A stretch of DNA of 60,115 bases from positions 1-60,115 of IMG/VR virus record IMGVR_UViG_3300048592_000600; one strand, 5' to 3'. Origin of the DNA: a virus. The notes below the pieces were generated by a model. The model had not been told where the DNA came from. It saw only the letters and a list, made by a program, of their open reading frames with translations, and did not search any database. Positions 43,342-50,761 of the stretch are shown here, piece by piece; positions within the stretch are counted from its first letter, which is position 1, and every line of letters starts with the position of its first letter. The translations under genes were made by a program, and so were the position numbers.

Positions 43342-44571
43342 TTATGCAAGTGGCTTGAGTTGGCTAATGCCGTTGGTGGAAATGCCGAGCTTTGCCATCT
43401 CGGCTTGGGCGATCGCCCAGGGGCTTGTCGGGTTGGTGGCGGGAACAACAGCGCCGGCTGCGGACGGGACCGACGCGCCGTTCTGGGTGGGAGTGTGAAG
43501 TGCCTGCGCGAGTCCGTTTGGTGGAACGGCCGCGAACGCTGCGGCACGATCCTCGGCGGATGGTGGCGCCGCTTTCGCGCCGCGACCGATCATGCGGAGC
43601 GCGAGCGCATTGAGCTTTTGGGTTTCGTGCTCGGGGATGCCGGAATCGACGAGTTCTTTGACAGCCTTCGCGTAGGCCATGCCCTCGACGGTCAACATGC
43701 GTTGGCCATTGGCGGCAATGAGCGGCTGGCCAGTCGCGTCACTGGCGTAGAGCCAATCGCGATTCGATTCGATGACTTGATTGAGCGTTTGCTGCGAAGT
43801 CTGCGCAAACTGCTGTTGCTCGAAGTGCTGGATGGCTTGTTGAACAGCACGGGATTCCTGGGCTTTTAGCCGTTCATCCAGGCGCTGCTCGAGGATCTTC
43901 CACATCGTTTCCTCGGGATTCTGCATGAATTCCCGTTGAAACTTCTGTTGATAGGCCGCGCGTGCATTGACCTTTTGCACGATGGTCGGATCGACGGCGC
44001 CGGGGACGTTGGGAACGTACGCGCCGGTTTGGCTGTCAAAGCGAACATGCTGCATCCACTCGGGGTCGAATTCCGGTGGATTCCAAGCCTTTTGCGGCCC
44101 GGCTGGCAACTGTGGCGAGGCAGTGCCAGCCGGGCTTGCCGCGTTGAATTGCGGATTTGGCGAAGCACCGGAATACAACTGCTGCTGCAACGCGGCAAGT
44201 TGCTGCTCGTACTGAGGCAGCATTTGCACGGCATGTTGCGCTGCATAGGCGGCTTGGCCAAAGTAGTCGATGATCTGCTGCGTCGATTGAAACTGCGAGG
44301 GATCAACCCCGTATTGCTCACGCAGGTGAGTCGCAATCGCTTGATCGAGCGAGGATGCCGGCGCGGCAGGCGGTGCTGCCGGATCGGTGCCAGACACTCC
44401 GCTTGGAGCCGCGGCCGATGCTGCGCTGCTCGGCGCTGGACCGCCAGCCGAAATTGTGGCCGACGATGTTGGCGATGCAGATGGTGGTGGCGAACTGTTC
44501 GACGCAGGCGCAGCGCTAGCTGGTGCTGCGGATGGTTCACTCGGAGCGGCGGATGGAAGTGTGTCAGGCAT
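43342..44571 (-). CDS. Scaffold-like protein
   Basis: The 409-residue protein starts with about 70 residues of Pro/Ala/Ser low complexity. A helical Gln/Ala-rich middle follows (QYEQQLAALQQQLYSGAS, QKFQREFMQNPEETMWKILEQRLDERLKAQESRAVQQA) and then another disordered segment. Such composition and the place just before the capsid gene are typical of scaffolding proteins, which guide head assembly. Confidence 0.8.
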   Translation of the reverse strand: MPDTLPSAAPSEPSAAPASAAPASNSSPPPSASPTSSATISAGGPAPSSAASAAAPSGVSGTDPAAPPAAPASSLDQAIATHLREQYGVDPSQFQSTQQIIDYFGQAAYAAQHAVQMLPQYEQQLAALQQQLYSGASPNPQFNAASPAGTASPQLPAGPQKAWNPPEFDPEWMQHVRFDSQTGAYVPNVPGAVDPTIVQKVNARAAYQQKFQREFMQNPEETMWKILEQRLDERLKAQESRAVQQAIQHFEQQQFAQTSQQTLNQVIESNRDWLYASDATGQPLIAANGQRMLTVEGMAYAKAVKELVDSGIPEHETQKLNALALRMIGRGAKAAPPSAEDRAAAFAAVPPNGLAQALHTPTQNGASVPSAAGAVVPATNPTSPWAIAQAEMAKLGISTNGISQLKPLA

Positions 44572-44730
44572 GATTCACCACTGGGAAAAACGGGGGCGAA
44601 GCAAAACGGGGGTTTTCTTCTGGTATGTCCCGTTTCCCAGAAAATCGCAGTTGCGATTTGCAGCAGTGATCGCGCGTGATCGTAGATAATCGCGTTTGAT
44701 CTTTTTTGATCGGCCTGAATAATCAGGTTT
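44572..44730. promoter_or_regulatory. Divergent intergenic control region
   Basis: This gap separates the minus-strand head operon from the plus-strand 44731 operon, so it must hold two outward promoters. It contains iterated TGATCG words (44667-44712), and the imperfect hairpin CTGGGAAAAACGGG (44581-44594) with CCCGTTTCCCAG (44629-44640). A small hairpin CCTGA-ATAA-TCAGG (44714-44727) lies just before the plus-strand gene. No clear -35/-10 pair was assigned. Confidence 0.55.
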
Positions 44731-45024
44731 ATGAGCAGCAAATACTCATCGCACCCCGAATACGAGACACGCTTCATCCTGCGCCAAGCGCCGCGCGAGT
44801 TCATGAAGCACTTCAAGTACAAGCTGAAATCTCTGCCCACGCTCCGTCGCTACATCAACGGCGTGCAAGTCTCTGGGCTCAGCGGAGAAATCGTGCGATT
44901 GCCGTCAGTGATGATGCCCGGGCGAGTCCGCGCGTTCAGCATGAAAGACTGGGAGGAGTTCGGCGTGTTGCTGAACGATGCTTACGGGCGCGCGTTGAGC
45001 AACAAAAGAAAGGCGAGAGCATGA
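44731..45024 (+). CDS. Unknown small basic protein
   Basis: The 97-residue basic protein (ETRFILRQAPREFMKHFKYK) opens the plus-strand operon and couples to the epimerase gene by ATGA. No family recognised; DNA binding is possible from its charge. Confidence 0.68.
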   Translation: MSSKYSSHPEYETRFILRQAPREFMKHFKYKLKSLPTLRRYINGVQVSGLSGEIVRLPSVMMPGRVRAFSMKDWEEFGVLLNDAYGRALSNKRKARA

Positions 45025-45944
45025 ACATCCTGATCACTGGCGGCGCCGGCTTCCTCGGCAGTCATCTCGCGAAGGCGTTGCTCGACGAAGGGCACGAAGT
45101 CTTTGTCGTGGACAATCTCTCGACAGGGCGCACGGCCAATGTCGATCAGCGCGCGGAGTTTCACGCCGGCGATATTCGCTGTCTCGACGACTGGGACACC
45201 CCGCTCGATCGCATCTATCACTTGGCCTGCCCAGCAAGCCCGCCGAAATACCAAGCTGATCCGATTGGCACACTCGAAACGTGCTTTATTGGCACACAAA
45301 ACGTGCTGAAAATCGCGGAATCCTGCGGTGCACGCGTGCTTTTCACGAGCACCAGCGAGGTCTATGGCGACCCCGAAATCACGCCACAACCCGAGAGTTA
45401 CACCGGTTCGGTGCACACGATCGGCCCGCGGGCGTGCTACGACGAAGGGAAGCGCGCGGCGGAAACGCTTTGCTCGGAATACGCCAATCGCCGCGGCGTC
45501 GATGTCCGCATCGCGCGGATCTTCAACACTTACGGCCCGGGCATGTCGCCGCACGACGGCCGCGTGATCACCGAATTCGTCAAGGCAGCAAAGCACGGCC
45601 GACCCATGCTGATCAATGGCGACGGCCGGCAAACGCGTTCGTTCTGCTATGTCAGCGATACGATCCGCGGGCTGATGATGCTCATGGAGAGTGACGTCAA
45701 AACGCCAGTGAACATCGGCAATCCCAATGAAATGAGCATCAACGACCTTGCCGCGCTGGTTGCAAGAATCATGGGGGCACCGCCGAGCACCGTGCATCTC
45801 ACGGGATTGACCCACGATCCCAAGCGGCGTTGCCCCGATGTGACGCTGGCCGTCGAAAAACTCAAGTGGGCCCCGCAAGTTTCGATCGGCAAGGGGCTGA
45901 CGCTGACGATCGATTCGGTTCTCAAGACTGCAGAGGCGGCATGA
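45021..45944 (+). CDS. NAD-dependent epimerase/dehydratase, UDP-xylose-synthase-like
   Basis: The 307-residue protein has the extended SDR fold: GGAGFLGSHL (7-16) for NAD binding, the family phrase YHLACPASPPKYQADP (66-81), STSEVYGD (110-117) and the catalytic Tyr140-x3-Lys144 (GPRACYDEGKR). The phrase ACPASPPxY..DP is typical of UDP-glucuronate decarboxylase (UDP-xylose synthase). It would make a nucleotide sugar for the glycosyltransferase-like enzyme or for changing host surface sugars. It is coupled to both neighbours by ATGA. Confidence 0.88.
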   Translation: MNILITGGAGFLGSHLAKALLDEGHEVFVVDNLSTGRTANVDQRAEFHAGDIRCLDDWDTPLDRIYHLACPASPPKYQADPIGTLETCFIGTQNVLKIAESCGARVLFTSTSEVYGDPEITPQPESYTGSVHTIGPRACYDEGKRAAETLCSEYANRRGVDVRIARIFNTYGPGMSPHDGRVITEFVKAAKHGRPMLINGDGRQTRSFCYVSDTIRGLMMLMESDVKTPVNIGNPNEMSINDLAALVARIMGAPPSTVHLTGLTHDPKRRCPDVTLAVEKLKWAPQVSIGKGLTLTIDSVLKTAEAA

Positions 45945-46189
45945 TCAGCGAACGGCGGCCCGCTGTTGAACCGCACGCAATGCGGCATGACTCGACGACC
46001 ACGGATTTGACACCGGCACTTATTCGCGTCGATGACGTTCGCGCTGGCGATGGTTCGATCTTAATGCGCGAAATCAGTGCCAGCCGCATGAACGGACTTG
46101 GCGAATGGGTCGAACAACGTGTGGCCGTCTATGGCAATAACCCTGAATTGACCCGCCGATTGGCGATGGCTCTGCAAAATCTCTACTAG
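45941..46189 (+). CDS. Small unknown protein
   Basis: The 82-residue protein (LTPALIRVDDVRAGDGSILM, SRMNGLGEWVEQRVAVYGNN) is coupled by ATGA to the epimerase gene. No motif recognised. Confidence 0.65.
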   Translation: MISERRPAVEPHAMRHDSTTTDLTPALIRVDDVRAGDGSILMREISASRMNGLGEWVEQRVAVYGNNPELTRRLAMALQNLY

Positions 46190-46195
46190 GCTCCC

Positions 46196-46879
46196 ATGGA
46201 ATTTGAACCACAATTCGCCGGCCCCAGCCAGGGCTTGCAACTCGACAACACCAATGCCATCAACGCCAAGCAGGCACGCTCCAAGAAAATGCGCGCCGAG
46301 ATTCTTGCGCTGGGCCCGGTGGTGAACAGCGGCATTTTCACAAAGTTGTCCAAGCGATTCGGCGTCACCTCGCACCGCGTCTCGGTCATTCATCGCGAAT
46401 TGTTTCCCGGCGTCGAGCGGCAAGTCTTGAACAAGCGCAGCGAACAGCCGGATTTGACCAAAGCCGACGTGGATCCTGAATTCCTTGACGAGCAAGGCGA
46501 GCGATTCCGCGCAGCATTGCCAAGACAGGTTCTTGAACGACTGGGCTGGCAGAGCCGGCGCGTGATGATGCTCATGCAAACCGGCCGATTCGACCTCGCG
46601 CGGCGGCAACTCGACGAGTGCGAGCGGCAACTGCAGAACGTCGAGAGCGAGCAAGATCTTGAGGATACGCTGATTGCGGACCTCGAGCACCGCAGTTCGA
46701 TCCGCTGGGGCAATGCCCTCGAGGAAATTGGCGTGTTTACGGTCAGGGATTTTCTCGAACGCCGCAAAGAGGAAATCATCAAACTGCCCAACTTCGGGCC
46801 CACGACGTACCAGCAAATTTCTGATGCGTGCTTCAAAGTCATGCAACGCCGCGGCGAATCATCAGTGGTGAAGTCGTAA
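46196..46879 (+). CDS. Regulator-like protein with RNA polymerase alpha-CTD-like domain
   Basis: The 227-residue protein has an HTH-like N-terminal segment (GIFTKLSKRFGVTSHRVSVI, 46-65) and a helical middle (RLGWQSRRVMMLMQTGRFDL). Its C-terminal domain (166-216) matches E. coli RpoA alpha-CTD in order and spacing. Arg170 and Asn173 match Arg265 and Asn268, EEIGVFTVRDFLERR follows, then LPNFG with Gly201 matching Gly296. Those residues contact UP-element DNA in E. coli. I infer a phage transcription factor or RNAP-associated protein. The residue equivalent to Lys298 is Thr. Confidence 0.8.
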   Translation: MEFEPQFAGPSQGLQLDNTNAINAKQARSKKMRAEILALGPVVNSGIFTKLSKRFGVTSHRVSVIHRELFPGVERQVLNKRSEQPDLTKADVDPEFLDEQGERFRAALPRQVLERLGWQSRRVMMLMQTGRFDLARRQLDECERQLQNVESEQDLEDTLIADLEHRSSIRWGNALEEIGVFTVRDFLERRKEEIIKLPNFGPTTYQQISDACFKVMQRRGESSVVKS

Positions 46880-46884
46880 TTCAC

Positions 46885-47136
46885 ATGTTCACTTTCAATC
46901 CTGCCGCCGTGGAAATCCAGCAACTTGAAATGCTGCGCGGGGCAAAATTTGCCGTTCAAGAGGGTGACGCAACCGAAGGCCGCACGATTTACGTCTCGCC
47001 GGAAATGTACGATCAGATCAAGAACGCCGATGAAGCTCAGTTAGAGTATTTGCTCAAAAATATACCGATTCGACGAATTCCCGTATTGAAGCAGTTTTCT
47101 TTCCCATCCCCGTTTGAAGGAGTTTCGCATGGATAA
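46885..47136 (+). CDS. Unknown small protein
   Basis: The 83-residue protein starts at ATG 46885. It is acidic and compact (RTIYVSPEMYDQIKNADEAQ). It overlaps the next start by 8 bases. The longer start at 46828 would overlap the previous gene. Function unknown. Confidence 0.62.
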   Translation: MFTFNPAAVEIQQLEMLRGAKFAVQEGDATEGRTIYVSPEMYDQIKNADEAQLEYLLKNIPIRRIPVLKQFSFPSPFEGVSHG

Positions 47137-47452
47137 TTACGCTCGAGTCTTGCTGCCCGGCACAGCACCGCAACCCGTTTCACCACCAAAGCATCGCGAG
47201 CGAAAGCTGGAAGTTGCCGTGCATGAACTGCGGCAGATCAATGAGATTCTTTTCGGAGCAATGGAAAGGCTCGAAACAGCATGTGGTCGTATTTTCGGCA
47301 ACCTTCCACAGCCAGCTTTTGACGGCGATCAAAACGGCATGATTCACGGCGAACCAACGTGTCAACTGGACATGTTGCGGGCAACGATGCAGCAAACAAA
47401 GCATCGCGCATTACAGGTCCAGCACTTCGCCTCGGTCCTCGACGACCTGTAA
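47129..47452 (+). CDS. Unknown helical protein
   Basis: The 107-residue protein starts at ATG 47129 behind GAAGGAG. It has a basic linker and then helices (RKLEVAVHELRQINEILFGA, QLDMLRATMQQTKHRALQVQ). It is the last gene before a structured intergenic element. Confidence 0.65.
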   Translation: MDNYARVLLPGTAPQPVSPPKHRERKLEVAVHELRQINEILFGAMERLETACGRIFGNLPQPAFDGDQNGMIHGEPTCQLDMLRATMQQTKHRALQVQHFASVLDDL

Positions 47453-47535
47453 TCCCCCATTACATGTACGAGATTCCGTGAACTTTCTTGCAAACAATCT
47501 GTCTTTTTTTCAAAACAGCGAGTAAAACATTGCAT

Positions 47536-47592
47536 AAACCCCTGGTAATGCCGCAAAGGTCGGGAGCCCCGAGCGAGCTTTACCAGGGGTTT
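47536..47592 (+). terminator. Branched hairpin element, terminator-like
   Basis: An outer 13-bp stem pairs AAACCCCTGGTAA (47536-47548) with TTACCAGGGGTTT (47579-47591). Inside it an inner hairpin TCGGG-AGC-CCCGA (47560-47572) forms, and a T-run follows the outer stem. It may simply terminate transcription after the 47129 gene. The nested inner hairpin with unpaired purine-rich flanks (CCGCAAAGG, GCGAGC) is more elaborate than a normal terminator. Confidence 0.65.
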
Positions 47593-47615
47593 TTCGCGCG
47601 CTGGGGGAAACAAGC

Positions 47616-47894
47616 ATGACAAAGCGATACCTTTTGTTCGCATTTGCCTACGAAGCGATGGGCGGATTCAACGACCTGCAAGGGGAGTTCGACACCCTTG
47701 AAGAAGCCAAGGCGGCGATTTACAAGATTGACCAGTTTTCGGGCCTGGATGACGGGCACATCGCAGACATGCAGCAACGGCGGATTGTTTGTTATTTCGG
47801 CCGGCGCAGCGATCCCTCGAGCGGAAAGTACACTGCCATGAAACCTTGGCACATTTCAGACGCCGACGACCAATTATCGGAGTGCAAAACATGA
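47616..47894 (+). CDS. Unknown small protein
   Basis: The 92-residue protein (KRYLLFAFAYEAMGGFNDL, TLEEAKAAIYKI) looks like a small alpha/beta domain. It couples to the next gene by ATGA. No family recognised. Confidence 0.68.
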   Translation: MTKRYLLFAFAYEAMGGFNDLQGEFDTLEEAKAAIYKIDQFSGLDDGHIADMQQRRIVCYFGRRSDPSSGKYTAMKPWHISDADDQLSECKT

Positions 47895-48112
47895 GCATGA
47901 AACAACACCACCTGCGGATGGCCAAGAAACGCTATCAAAACCGCATACGCGCCCGCCGCCGCAGCAGCTTTCCGCAAGACATCAGCAATTTGAAAACGGG
48001 CGAAATGCAACGCTGGCACGGCCCGGGCCCCTTACCCCCGGCAGGCTGGGCCTACTACGACTCGCTTTGCACACGATACCAATTGCTCAATGACATTGTG
48101 CGCAACCACTAG
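47891..48112 (+). CDS. Small basic unknown protein
   Basis: The 73-residue protein has a very basic N-terminal half (LRMAKKRYQNRIRARRRSSF) that suggests nucleic-acid binding. It ends with a compact aromatic segment. It is the last gene before about 1 kb of non-coding DNA. Confidence 0.62.
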   Translation: MSMKQHHLRMAKKRYQNRIRARRRSSFPQDISNLKTGEMQRWHGPGPLPPAGWAYYDSLCTRYQLLNDIVRNH

Positions 48113-49117
48113 CGGTAGTATCGCGACGCCGAACGCACCACAAGATATAGAACGCAAAGAATCTCATTGACGGCTGTGCCTCTTTACGGAAATTCTCAGG
48201 AAAAGCCCCCATTTCACCCCGTATTTCACGGCATTTCTGCTTATCCGCGGCACGCGCAAAGAATCTCAATCGTCTCTGAAAACCTGCATTTTCTCGGTGA
48301 TAATCGCATTAGGATCTGAAACTACCTGTAGGCTAAAGTAGCGTTTGTCGTCCACGGGATGCCGGCGACATTCAACAGCCCCAGTTGGCAGCGGCAACCC
48401 TTCGATCGTCGAGCAACGGGTCGGAATGAGGCTCCCACAAAGCACCGGGCCTCGACGATGACACCCGCGTGACCTCTGAAAAATCACGCATTTCCCCGGG
48501 AAAACAGCAAAAACCGCTGTATCCCGCATGGGGAGGGGTCTGTCTGTGATGAGTCCAAAACGCTTCGCCAACGGCGTGATCGTGACTTCGAACATCCTGG
48601 GGCGATTCTTTCGAACACGCTCTGCAAGGCCATGGCTGCACCGAGCATTTCCACCGAAAAACGCCGGCAAAACCGCACGATCTGCGAGATTTCCCGGGAT
48701 GCTTTTTTGGTGAAAAATTCCGCGAGGGGAAGGTAACTAATACTGCTGGCTCGCTGGGGACTCGACCCCCCGCCGACCTTTGCCGCAAGTCGTTACATAG
48801 CAACGGCTTGCGACGCTCACTATGGGAAAATCGGTCGTGTGGCTCCGAAAATCCCCCTAGTTTTTATGCATCCGAGCATCGAATTCAGCGCATCCCCCTG
48901 CTCAATTCTGCCGGGAATTGTGGCGAATTGGCCAGGGCTTGCCGTGCTCGGTCTGCTGCCGATCAATTGCCGATCTGCTTTGCGGCATCGATGCGAAGCG
49001 CGGCCGCCGATCTGCTGGAATTCAGCCCGAGCACTTGCCGCGCTCCGAATAACTTTGTTGCGGTCCGAGATTGTCTCGGTCCGATCTGCTCCCCAGTTTT
49101 TTCCTTATGGTGTTCCG
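48113..49117. other. Non-coding region with direct repeats, hairpin and CCGATCTGC repeats
   Basis: No convincing gene is seen in this 1-kb stretch; the open frames here have shadow-like composition. It holds the direct repeat CGCAAAGAATCTCA (48153-48166 and 48255-48268). It also holds two similar phrases CTCTGAAAA...GCATTT (near 48275 and 48474), an 11-bp hairpin at 48784-48812 with a possible tRNA-type arm beside it, and from 48970 the first CCGATCTGC nonamers. It may contain a control or attachment region. Confidence 0.5.
48749..48812 (-). other. Possible tRNA 3'-end fragment plus hairpin (attachment-site-like)
   Basis: On the minus strand GGGG-GTCGAGT-CCCC (plus 48756-48770) looks like a T-arm and is followed by AGCGAGC then CA, as in a tRNA acceptor strand. 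No matching 5' half is present, so it is not a functional tRNA. Next to it CGCAAGTCGTT (48784-48794) pairs with AACGGCTTGCG (48802-48812). Tyrosine recombinases often use tRNA 3' ends as attachment cores, so this could be an attP. The T-loop starts with G instead of T, which weakens the case. Confidence 0.3.
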
Positions 49118-49357
49118 ATGCTAAATCCCTTGTTTGATTCTGGTGACGTTGAATTCCCTGCCCGCGCTCGGTCCGGCGCTGCTGCGGTCCGTGTTAACGG
49201 CAGTAATGCCGTGTTCCTTGCCGGTGAATATGGTCTGCCGATCTGCTGCCGTGGTGAGCACGTGTCGCAAGCCGAGCTATCTATCGACGATCTGCCGGAT
49301 TGCTACACTTACGCGCCATCGTGGGTAATCCGTGATTCTGGCATTTTCACCAGCTAG
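49118..49357 (+). CDS. Small unknown protein within the repeat region
   Basis: The 79-residue frame starts at ATG 49118. It reads as a compact protein (FDSGDVEFPARARSGAAAVRV, then LSIDDLPDCYTYAPSWVI). Upstream lies a T-rich segment like those of the later leaders, but no good ribosome-binding site. The longer frame from 48839 is rejected because its first part has shadow-like composition. The repeat CCGATCTGC lies inside it. Confidence 0.55.
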   Translation: MLNPLFDSGDVEFPARARSGAAAVRVNGSNAVFLAGEYGLPICCRGEHVSQAELSIDDLPDCYTYAPSWVIRDSGIFTS

Positions 49358-49382
49358 CCGTGTTCGGTCTGGTGTTCCCGGG

Positions 49383-49457
49383 TTAAGTGGAATTTAGTTT
49401 GTTTTGCGGTCCAAAGTTTTTCCCGTTTTTTCATCCCGTTTTTTGGAGTGCTCCCCT
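49383..49457 (+). promoter_or_regulatory. Accessory leader copy A (variant)
   Basis: It begins TTAAGTGG (49383) and continues through a T-rich middle to GGAG (49445) and ATG 49458. It is the most divergent copy, with TTTTTTGGAG in place of CTCTCACA-GGAG. It does not abut a stop codon. Confidence 0.55.
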
Positions 49458-49901
49458 ATGTCGAACAAGAATCATGCTCCCCTTGCTTCTGCTGCTGCTG
49501 CTGCTGCTAACGTCCAAACTGGCATCGATGCCGATAAAGCACGGCGAATCATGGATGCCATGGGAATCCGTTGTTTCGCAAGTTTGGCCGCTGCTGCTGC
49601 GAAGCTCGAACCCGCCGAATTGAAAACCATCGGTGAATTGTTGGCCGATGGCAAGCAAACAGCCAAGTCACAAGGCAAGCCGAAAACGCGCCCCGACTAC
49701 GCCAGCAAAAAACAATTGCTGGCATCGATGCAACCGATAACCGTGAAGATCGCCGGTGTTGAATCGCAGCTGCGGCCGCGCAGTTTCACAACCGGCAGTA
49801 TCGGCTACAACGATAACCGCAAGATCGAAATCGATGGCGTTACGTACCAAGTCACGGCCAACATCACAGCCGTGGGCAGCAAGGAATTGCCTGCCGAATA
49901 A
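49458..49901 (+). CDS. Unknown protein with Ala-rich helices
   Basis: The 147-residue protein starts at ATG 49458 behind GGAG. Its N-terminal half is Ala-rich and helical (LASAAAAAANVQTGI, RCFASLAAAAAKLEPAE). The middle is basic and the C-terminal half is beta-rich (QPITVKIAGVESQLRPRSF, RKIEIDGVTYQVTANITAVG). No family recognised. A strong terminator follows 27 bases after its stop. Confidence 0.72.
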   Translation: MSNKNHAPLASAAAAAANVQTGIDADKARRIMDAMGIRCFASLAAAAAKLEPAELKTIGELLADGKQTAKSQGKPKTRPDYASKKQLLASMQPITVKIAGVESQLRPRSFTTGSIGYNDNRKIEIDGVTYQVTANITAVGSKELPAE

Positions 49902-49927
49902 GGGCAGACACAATCCGAGACGCGCTA

Positions 49928-49960
49928 ACTCGGTCCGAGCAATTCGGACCGAGTTTTTTT
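49928..49960 (+). terminator. Strong rho-independent terminator
   Basis: ACTCGGTCCGA (49928-49938) pairs perfectly with TCGGACCGAGT (49944-49954) round a 5-base loop, followed by T-run 49954-49960. The stem uses the same CTCGGTCCG word that recurs through the surrounding region. Confidence 0.92.
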
Positions 49961-50687
49961 GTGCGCCGATCTGCCGGCGCTTTGCGGTCCGCGCTGCCGT
50001 GCTCGGTCCGCGCTCTTCTCATTCCGCGCTGCCGATCTGCCGGCGCTGGCAATCCCGAGCACCAGCAAGCGCCGGCGCTGCGTCTCGGTCCGATCTGCTG
50101 CCGATCTGCGCCGGCGCTGCCGTGCTCATTCTGCCCGCGCTGCTGCGTCTCTGCGCGTCTCGGTCCGAGCACCGAGACAACGGCGCCATCGTTCGCGCTG
50201 CGTCTCTGCTGCGTCTCTGCCGTGCTCATGGCCGATCTGCTGCCGTGCTCGGTCTGCTGCTGGCGATCTGCTGCCGTGGCGCTGCCGTGCTCGGACCGAG
50301 CACCAGCAAGTTAAGCGCGGTCTGCCGTTGTTTGCCGTGGCGCTGCGCCATCGGTCGCGCTTATTCGGTCGCGCTGCTGCCGATGTTTTCCCGTGGATTC
50401 TCTGCCGTGCTCGGTCCGTTGTCTCAATTGCCAAACTGTCCAACAAGAAATTTGCTCGGTCCGATCTGCTGCCGTGGCCGATGGCCGGCGCCCCGCGCCC
50501 CGCCGATCTGCCGGGCATAGGTAATAGGTAATAGGCTAGCCGGCTGCCGCCAGCGCCCCATTGCAAGGCCGCGTCTCTTGACGTGCCGCCGATGGGTGCG
50601 TACGCGCTGACACCATGTTCCCGGCGTCGGCAAATTGGCCCTCGCGATGCTCACTTAATCCGCGCTCTGCTGTTCGCGGCTGCCGGG
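49961..50687. other. Non-coding GC-rich repeat-word region
   Basis: This stretch has no credible gene. Its open frames are rich in Arg, Cys, Ala and Ser with no folded pattern. It is built from a small vocabulary (CCGATCTGC, GCTCGGTCCG, GCTGCCGTG, CGTCTC). A leader-like fragment TTAAGCGCGG...GTTGTTTG at 50311-50332 shows that a gene unit may once have stood here. An iterated GGTAATA lies at 50519-50533. Confidence 0.6.
50311..50332 (+). promoter_or_regulatory. Remnant of accessory leader element
   Basis: TTAAGCG (50311) followed by GCCGTTGTTTG repeats the start and middle of the leaders at 51808 and 55917. It is preceded by CAAG, as in those copies. No ORF or ribosome-binding site follows, so this looks like an orphan or decayed copy. 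Confidence 0.45.
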
Positions 50688-50761
50688 TTAAGCGGAGTTT
50701 TTTGTGATTTGCAAGCCGATTTTTTCGGCGTGGTTTCCCTCTGGTCCCAGGAGTACGGCAC
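50688..50761 (+). promoter_or_regulatory. Accessory leader copy B
   Basis: It begins TTAAGCGG (50688), passes a T-rich middle with a small GAT-T-run segment, and ends CCCAGGAG before ATG 50762. No gene ends at its TAA. Confidence 0.6.

Larger units (their letters stand above)
48970..50511 (+). repeat. Cluster of eleven CCGATCTGC repeats, all one orientation
   Basis: Exact copies start at 48970, 49007, 49081, 49238, 49966, 50032, 50090, 50101, 50232, 50461 and 50503. One-base variants are at 49287 and 50263. Words such as GCTCGGTCCG and GCCGGCGCT also recur. By chance well under one nonamer copy would be expected in this length. The copies are irregularly spaced, short and unidirectional. They could be iteron-like protein-binding sites, or the product of local repeat spread. 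One copy lies in a coding region (49238). Confidence 0.75.

Noticed and set aside
44706-45944. Longer epimerase start at 44706
   Set aside because: It would fully overlap the 44731 gene. The Rossmann motif begins right after ATG 45021, which is coupled by ATGA.
48266-48670. Minus-strand frame of 134 codons in the 48 kb gap
   Set aside because: Composition is irregular, the start lacks a ribosome-binding site and no motif is seen. The direct repeats make a control region more likely.
48740-48812. Functional tRNA gene
   Set aside because: Only a T-arm-like and acceptor-like segment is present, with no anticodon or D arm and no matching 5' acceptor strand.
49756-50531. Two plus-strand frames of 190-254 codons over the repeat region
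   Set aside because: They are translations of GC-rich repeat words (Arg/Ala/Cys/Ser-rich), continue across a strong terminator or lack a start signal, and show no fold pattern.
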